Source of the DNA: SVTX01 sp045660325
GTDB taxonomy: Bacteria; Bacillota; Clostridia; Oscillospirales; CAG-272
NCBI GenBank assembly: GCA_045660325.1
Contig: JAZRDO010000032.1
Span: forward strand, 1 to 64,000
Length of the DNA stretch: 64,000 nucleotides
Direction: 5' to 3'
The notes below the pieces were generated by a model. The model saw nothing but the letters and a program-made list of their open reading frames with translations, was not told where the DNA came from and ran no database searches. Shown piece after piece: positions 59,504-64,000 of this stretch. Made by a program: the position numbers and the translations under genes. How positions within the stretch are numbered: position 1 is the stretch's first letter; the number at the start of each line of letters is the position of its first letter.

Positions 59504-59869
59504 ATGGACGCTTTAGGCTTTTTTAAGGCGGCTATCGTCGGCGGACTGCTCTGCGCGATAGCTCAGGTCCTTATAGACAAGACCGCGCTTACTCCCGCAA
59601 GGATTTTGGTTTCCTTCGTGGTTATCGGAGTTGCGCTCGGCGGTCTTGGAATATATAAATATATACTTGATTTTGCGGGCGCGGGCGCAACCGTACCGCT
59701 TATAGGCTTCGGATATTTAGTGTCCGAGGGAGTAAAGAAGGCGGTGGATGAGAAGGGAATACTCGGCATTTTCACGGGTAGCCTTACCGCCGCGGCGGGC
59801 GGCACGACGGCGGCTCTGGTGTTCGGATATATTGCGGCGCTTCTGTTCCGCAGCAAACGAAAGACTTAA
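59504..59869 (+). CDS. spoVAE: Stage V sporulation protein AE
   Basis: A 121-residue membrane protein with four hydrophobic segments, including FKAAIVGGLLCAIAQVLIDKT and the family motif FGYLVSEGVKKAVDEKG. It works with SpoVAC and SpoVAD in dipicolinic acid transport. Its stop codon overlaps that of the convergent sigK within the palindrome CTTAAG, with no terminator between them. Confidence 0.94.
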   Translation: MDALGFFKAAIVGGLLCAIAQVLIDKTALTPARILVSFVVIGVALGGLGIYKYILDFAGAGATVPLIGFGYLVSEGVKKAVDEKGILGIFTGSLTAAAGGTTAALVFGYIAALLFRSKRKT

Positions 59870-60564
59870 GAGTCTATCTGCATAGCCTCGCGGAGCTTTG
59901 ATATTGCGCTTTTTTCGATGCGGCTGACGTAGGAACGGGAGATCTTCAATTTTTCGGCGATCTCCCTCTGGGTCAGCTCCTCTTCTCCGAAAAGACCGAA
60001 GCGTAAAACGATTATTTGTCGCTCGCGCTCGGTGAGGCTATGCTTTATGTAATACAACGCCTTATCCGACATTATCCTCCTGTCGATCTCCTCGGTCATA
60101 TCCTCGTCGCAGCAAATAACGTCGATATAGGTCAGGGGATTTCCGTCGCGGTCAACGTCGATCGTCTCGTTAATGGAGACTTGATTGGCGTTTTTCTTTT
60201 CCGCGCGGAAATTCATAAGTATTTCGTTTTGAATGCATTTGCCCGCGTAGGTGGCGAATTTTGCGCCGTTTTTATGGTCGAAGCTATCCACCGCTTTTAT
60301 AAGACCTATCGTGCCTATTGAGATAAGATCCTCCTGATTTTTGTTTGATGAGTAATACTTTTTTACTATGTGTGCGACAAGACGGAGATTATGAAGGATC
60401 AGCCTTTGTCGTGCGTCCTCGTCGGCATTTTCCTTCATTTGAGAAAAAAGGGAATACTCTTCCTCGGCGGAGAGGATTTTCGGGAAGCTTTGATGCTCGC
60501 CGATGCTGAGCGAGGGGTGTATCATTCGTGATACAAGGGAGATAAGAAATTGAAAGATAAGCAT
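59866..60564 (-). CDS. sigK: RNA polymerase sporulation sigma factor SigmaK (pro-form)
   Basis: A 232-residue sigma-70-family factor of the SigmaK type. Region 2 has HNLRLVAHIVKKYY and EDLISIGTIGLIKAVDSFD; region 4 ends TQREIAEKLKISRSYVSRIEKSAISKL. The N-terminus MLIFQFLISLVSRMIHP is hydrophobic, like the pro-sequence removed by the SpoIVFB protease in Bacillus. The gene is intact, with no skin-type interruption. AAAGGA precedes ATG. SigmaK directs late mother-cell genes such as those for the coat. Confidence 0.95.
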   Translation of the reverse strand: MLIFQFLISLVSRMIHPSLSIGEHQSFPKILSAEEEYSLFSQMKENADEDARQRLILHNLRLVAHIVKKYYSSNKNQEDLISIGTIGLIKAVDSFDHKNGAKFATYAGKCIQNEILMNFRAEKKNANQVSINETIDVDRDGNPLTYIDVICCDEDMTEEIDRRIMSDKALYYIKHSLTERERQIIVLRFGLFGEEELTQREIAEKLKISRSYVSRIEKSAISKLREAMQIDS

Positions 60565-60667
60565 AACTGTCCTTTCTTAAAGCGTAGTTTTATTGAATAA
60601 TATGTTATCTCGGCCTGTACATATAAGAAGAATTTTATATATTGGGGATTTTATGTTCATTTTACTG

Positions 60668-60696
60668 TTGACGAAATAAGTCGAATATGTTATAAT
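60668..60696 (+). promoter_or_regulatory. SigA-type promoter of the cysE operon
   Basis: TTGACG (60668-60673), 17-bp spacer, perfect TATAAT (60691-60696). About 110 nt of leader precede the chosen cysE start. Confidence 0.85.
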
Positions 60697-60813
60697 TATT
60701 ATGTATTGCTATATTCATTTGGGAGAGAACGCATTTTTCTCACAGTCGTAATTGCTTATCTTTTCGCATATAATATGGCAAATATAATAAATAAGATAAG
60801 AGAGGTGCTCATA

Positions 60814-61560
60814 ATGCAGGGTGCATATGAAAACAAATTGGTTTCTATTGACAGATCCTTTGGCAACATCGAAGCCTTGATCAGCGCAATAAAGGAAGAG
60901 ATCAGATGCGATATCAATGCGGTAAAGACGAGAGACCCCGCCGCAAAGAGCACGGTTGAAATTTTACTTTTGTATTCGGGCTTACACGCGATTCTGGCAT
61001 ATCGCGTGGCTCACAAGCTTTATCTTAGCAAGCATTATTTTTCCGCGAGAGCGATAAGCCAGATAGCTCGCTTCTTTACGGGTATTGAGATCCACCCCGG
61101 CGCCGTTATAGGTAAGGGACTTTTCATTGACCACGGTATGGGGGTAGTTATCGGTGAGACTACGGTTATCGGCGACAACTGCACGATATATCAGGGCGTG
61201 ACTCTCGGCGGTACGGGTAAGGATACGGGAAAGAGACACCCGACTCTCGGCGACAACGTGCTTCTCGGCGCGGGCGCGAAGGTGCTTGGTCCTATCACCA
61301 TTGAGGACAACTGTAAGGTTGCTGCAAATGCCGTTGTATTAAAGGAAATCCCGATCAACAGTACTGCTGTGGGTATTCCCGCGAAGATCGTTCGCAGACA
61401 CGGCAGGCGTGTTGACGATCTCGATCAGGTAAACATTCCCGACCCTGTGGCAAATGAGATCGCGGAGCTAAGACATAAGCTTGATTCACTCACACTTGAG
61501 CTTGAGGAGCTTCGTGCTAAACAAAAAAAGACAAGATCCCCTAAAACAACTAATGAATAA
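60814..61560 (+). CDS. cysE: Serine O-acetyltransferase CysE
   Basis: A 248-residue serine acetyltransferase, the first step of cysteine synthesis. After a helical N-domain come left-handed beta-helix hexapeptide repeats: GIEIHPGAVIGKGLFIDHG, VVIGETTVIGDNC, TLGGTGKDTGKRHPTLGDNV and LLGAGAKVLGPI. The start at 60814 is preferred because AGAGAGGTG is 6 nt upstream; ATG codons at 60706 and 60775 would add a hydrophobic stretch without a ribosome-binding site. The C-terminal 40 residues form a charged coiled coil. Confidence 0.93.
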   Translation: MQGAYENKLVSIDRSFGNIEALISAIKEEIRCDINAVKTRDPAAKSTVEILLLYSGLHAILAYRVAHKLYLSKHYFSARAISQIARFFTGIEIHPGAVIGKGLFIDHGMGVVIGETTVIGDNCTIYQGVTLGGTGKDTGKRHPTLGDNVLLGAGAKVLGPITIEDNCKVAANAVVLKEIPINSTAVGIPAKIVRRHGRRVDDLDQVNIPDPVANEIAELRHKLDSLTLELEELRAKQKKTRSPKTTNE

Positions 61561-61574
61561 AGGCGGAGTATTTT

Positions 61575-62456
61575 ATGAATTATTTGCTTTATAATCCTAA
61601 GGCGAACAACAGTAGAAACGATATCAATATCATAGACAAGTCTACGGGCGAGAAAAAGCTTAAAAAGATGAGTCTTCTTACAATGGATATTCCGGAGTTT
61701 CTTGATGCTCTTACTGAAAAAGATAGAATATATATCTGCGGTGGCGACGGAACGCTCAACAAGTTCGCGAATAATACCTACGGATTTGAATTTCCTTGTC
61801 CCGTTTACCTTGTAGGCGGCGGCACGGGTAACGACTTTTTGCACGACGTTGGTGCGGCGTCCGGTAAGATTATCGATTTCCGTCCCTATATGAAGGATCT
61901 CCCCGTTGTAATTATAAACGGCAGAGAAACGAGATTTTTAAACGGTATCGGCTTTGGTGTTGACGGCGCGGTATGCGAGGAAGCGGACAAGATCAAAGAG
62001 ACATCGGATAAGAAGATCAACTATACCACGATCGCGGTAGGTCAGATCTTACATAAGTTCAAGCGCCCAACGGCGAGAGTAACCTTTAACGGTCGTACAA
62101 AGATCTATAAAAACGTATGGATCGCGTCGGCTATGAAGGGAAGATTCTACGGCGGAGGCATGATGGTAGCGCCCACACAGGATAGAAACAACGGTCTTAT
62201 TACCGCATCTATTTTCCATGGTGGCACAAGAATAAAGACCTTGACCGTTCTTCCTAAGATCTATAAGGGCAGACATATCGAGCACAAGGAAATGGTTGAT
62301 TTCTTCCCCGTAGAGGAGATGAAGGTGGAATTTGATATTCCTACGGCTCTTCAAATAGACGGTGATACTATAAGCGGTGTGCTTTCTTATACGGTAAGAA
62401 CCGCGAAGAAGCACGAGGAATATTTGGCGAGAAAGAAAAAGAGCGCGGTAAAATAA
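61575..62456 (+). CDS. Diacylglycerol kinase-type lipid kinase
   Basis: A 293-residue kinase of the DAGK_cat/YegS family. The nucleotide motif GGDGT is at 56-60, followed by VGGGTGNDFLHDVG and the NGIGFGVDGAVCEEAD loop. Members phosphorylate diacylglycerol or related lipids; the substrate here is unknown. AGGCGGAG precedes ATG, and it follows cysE by 14 nt. Confidence 0.9.
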   Translation: MNYLLYNPKANNSRNDINIIDKSTGEKKLKKMSLLTMDIPEFLDALTEKDRIYICGGDGTLNKFANNTYGFEFPCPVYLVGGGTGNDFLHDVGAASGKIIDFRPYMKDLPVVIINGRETRFLNGIGFGVDGAVCEEADKIKETSDKKINYTTIAVGQILHKFKRPTARVTFNGRTKIYKNVWIASAMKGRFYGGGMMVAPTQDRNNGLITASIFHGGTRIKTLTVLPKIYKGRHIEHKEMVDFFPVEEMKVEFDIPTALQIDGDTISGVLSYTVRTAKKHEEYLARKKKSAVK

Positions 62457-62480
62457 AGGCGCAGACAGGCTTTAAATTGT

Positions 62481-63821
62481 ATGAAGGTTGTTGAAATAGT
62501 AGAAAACCCCGAGGCAAACGAATCCTTCGTTGATCTCGGGGATACAAGACGTATCTCCTATGAGGACGTCGCTTTTATTGCCCTTGAGATAGGCGAGCAC
62601 ATTCAAAGAAGCGGCGGAGAGATAGGTAGAGTAGAGGATACGATAAAGAGAATATGCAGAGCGTACGGCGCGATCCACGTTGATGCGTTTGCCCTGACGT
62701 CCATAATAATTCTTTCTGTAAATTTCGGAGAGAGAACTGTTACCAGAACGAGAAGAATAAGCAAGGGAGGAACGAATAATTTCTCCAAGCTTGCAAATCT
62801 CAATCAGCTCTCGCGAGAGGTTTGCGCCACCTGTCCGTCAAAGGATGAGGTCATAGAGAGAATGCAGGGGATAAGCGAAAGGACAAAGCACTCCGTTCCG
62901 CTGTTCCTTATGGCGCACGTACTGACGGCGCTTGGCTTCTGTATGTATTTTGGCGGTAATCTTGTTGAGGCGGTCTTTGCGGGAGTTATCGCTTTGCTTA
63001 TGTACTTTTTACATAAGCTTATATCGGGACCGCACATGAACGTGATTATGGCAAAGCTGATAATATGCTTTTTCGGCGGTGTCAGTACGATCTTGATCAC
63101 GTTCCTCGGAAACAAGGCGGGACTTGATCTTCACGCGGATCTTATAATGATCGGTACGATAATGAACGTTATCCCCGGAGTTGCATTTACAAACTCGCTT
63201 CGCGATCTCCTTGGCGGCGATCTTATGACGGGTATCCTTCGTTTCTCGGAGGTGCTTATCGATACGGTTGCCATTGCGGGCGGATACGCGATGTCGCTTT
63301 TGCTTCTTAAAAATATGGTTACCACCGCAAGCGCGATTGACGGCGGCTTCAACGAGACCATCGTTTACAGATTTATAGGCGCAATGATATGCACCTTCGG
63401 TCTTGCATTCCTTTATAATCTCGAGTGGCGCTCGCTCCCGTTCGCGATGCTTGGCGCTGCGATAGCGTGCCTGATATTTGAGTTCCGCTTGAAATTTGAG
63501 GGGGGAAATTATTTCGTTTCGGCGCTCCTCGCGTCTATGGCGGTTGCGGCATATTCCGATATTATCGCGCACGTGGTTAAGACGCCGACGACGATATTCT
63601 TGATCCCCGGAATCGTACCGATGGTGCCCGGAGGATTGCTTTTCAATGCGATGCTATCAATTCTTGACGGCAATGCGGAGAACGCTTCCGCGTACGGAAG
63701 CCGCGCGTTGTTCATTTCTCTCGGTATTACGATAGGAATTTTGGCGGCGACGTTTGTGTTCAGAACACTATGGTCGGTTGTAGATAGAATAAAGCATAAA
63801 AAACTACAGAAAAATACATAA
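62481..63821 (+). CDS. Threonine/serine exporter, fused ThrE type
   Basis: A 446-residue membrane protein that joins the two halves of the ThrE/DUF1212 family. A cytosolic start (about 30-135, with LEIGEHIQRSGGEIGRVEDTI) leads to about ten helices; the first half contains MNVIPGVAFTNSLRDLLGGDL and the second FLIPGIVPMVPGG. Members export threonine and serine. It follows the lipid kinase by 24 nt. No strong Shine-Dalgarno is seen, so the start is less certain. Confidence 0.9.
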   Translation: MKVVEIVENPEANESFVDLGDTRRISYEDVAFIALEIGEHIQRSGGEIGRVEDTIKRICRAYGAIHVDAFALTSIIILSVNFGERTVTRTRRISKGGTNNFSKLANLNQLSREVCATCPSKDEVIERMQGISERTKHSVPLFLMAHVLTALGFCMYFGGNLVEAVFAGVIALLMYFLHKLISGPHMNVIMAKLIICFFGGVSTILITFLGNKAGLDLHADLIMIGTIMNVIPGVAFTNSLRDLLGGDLMTGILRFSEVLIDTVAIAGGYAMSLLLLKNMVTTASAIDGGFNETIVYRFIGAMICTFGLAFLYNLEWRSLPFAMLGAAIACLIFEFRLKFEGGNYFVSALLASMAVAAYSDIIAHVVKTPTTIFLIPGIVPMVPGGLLFNAMLSILDGNAENASAYGSRALFISLGITIGILAATFVFRTLWSVVDRIKHKKLQKNT

Positions 63822-63846
63822 AATATAAAAATTGAAGGAGGAGAAA

Positions 63847-64000
63847 ATGTCATTATTGAAGGGTAATGCGGTAGTGGGACAGTCGGGTGGACCGACTGCG
63901 GCTATCAACGCAACGCTTGCGGGCGTTATCAGCGGCGCAATAAAAAGTGATATCATTGACAAGATATACGGAATGAAGAACGGCATCGAGGGTCTTCTGT
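63847..64000 (+). CDS. Diphosphate-dependent phosphofructokinase (5' part)
   Basis: The first 51 codons read MSLLKGNAVVGQSGGPTAAI and continue with NATLAGVISGA and KIYGMKNGIEGLL. This is the N-terminus of the PPi-dependent 6-phosphofructokinase family common in Clostridia; the GQSGGPT loop binds the phosphoryl donor. GAAGGAGG precedes ATG. The gene runs off the window end. It may be the last gene of the cysE transcript. Confidence 0.88.
   Translation, partial: MSLLKGNAVVGQSGGPTAAINATLAGVISGAIKSDIIDKIYGMKNGIEGLL

Noticed and set aside
60701..60751. Possible 16-residue leader peptide upstream of cysE
   Set aside because: Its ATG lies at or before the predicted transcription start and has no Shine-Dalgarno.

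Overview
The window is a 64 kb piece of chromosome from an endospore-forming, low-to-mid GC Gram-positive anaerobe of the class Clostridia. The evidence is the Firmicutes spc/alpha ribosomal operon order, a cotJ spore-coat operon, spo0A, an uninterrupted sigK, spoVAD-spoVAE, a CIRCE-controlled groESL, a Rex repressor and a PPi-type phosphofructokinase. Shine-Dalgarno sites are strong (AGGAGG), most genes start with ATG and a few with TTG or GTG, and almost every transcription unit ends in a clear hairpin-plus-T terminator. Genus cannot be assigned from the sequence alone. No phage, insertion sequence or CRISPR array is present.

Layout. 1-8045: end of the spc operon and the alpha operon (rplR-rpsE-rpmD-rplO-secY-adk-map-infA-rpmJ-rpsM-rpsK-rpsD-rpoA-rplQ). 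8046-12629: a structured non-coding gap, then on the minus strand mgtE, cotJABC and a sodium/amino-acid symporter. 12630-16508: groESL under CIRCE control, then a divergent TetR / His-rich cation-efflux pair. 16509-23942: xer-like recombinase and recG, a membrane protein, an HprK-fold ATPase, a D,D-carboxypeptidase, a DUF5662 protein and a PHP phosphatase. 23943-28438: potABCD behind a long leader with two mutually exclusive foldings. 28431-35407: cysteine desulfurase with a DUF3343 partner, then dCMP deaminase-rimI-tsaD-rex-dnaD-dnaC-membrane protein. 35408-40709: a CNNM/CorC transporter behind a structured leader with its own terminator, then a two-component system with a glycosyltransferase. 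40710-47292: TrpB2, a lipid-associated hydrolase, a TetR next to an array of TTGACC repeats, a FakA/DegV fatty-acid kinase pair and a YjbR protein. 47315-49256: tRNA-Ser(UGA) followed by a duplicated, highly palindromic element that carries partial tRNA 3' ends and brackets a small orphan gene, then a DUF11 protein. 49255-56252: acyltransferase, pyroglutamyl-peptidase-like protein, two secreted cell-wall enzymes (amidase and CHAP) with the same unusual C-terminal anchor, and threonine aldolase. 56253-60564: spo0A, a tiny basic protein, uridine phosphorylase, spoVAD-spoVAE and sigK. 60668-64000: cysE, a lipid kinase, a threonine/serine exporter and the start of a PPi-phosphofructokinase.

Four places stand out as possibly undescribed: the tRNA-Ser-linked palindromic repeat cassette (47455-48240), the corC leader (35459-35682), the potABCD leader (24182-24272) and the shared Gly-Cys / membrane helix / poly-basic C-terminus of the two wall enzymes. 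All are sequence-level inferences that need comparative or experimental checks.
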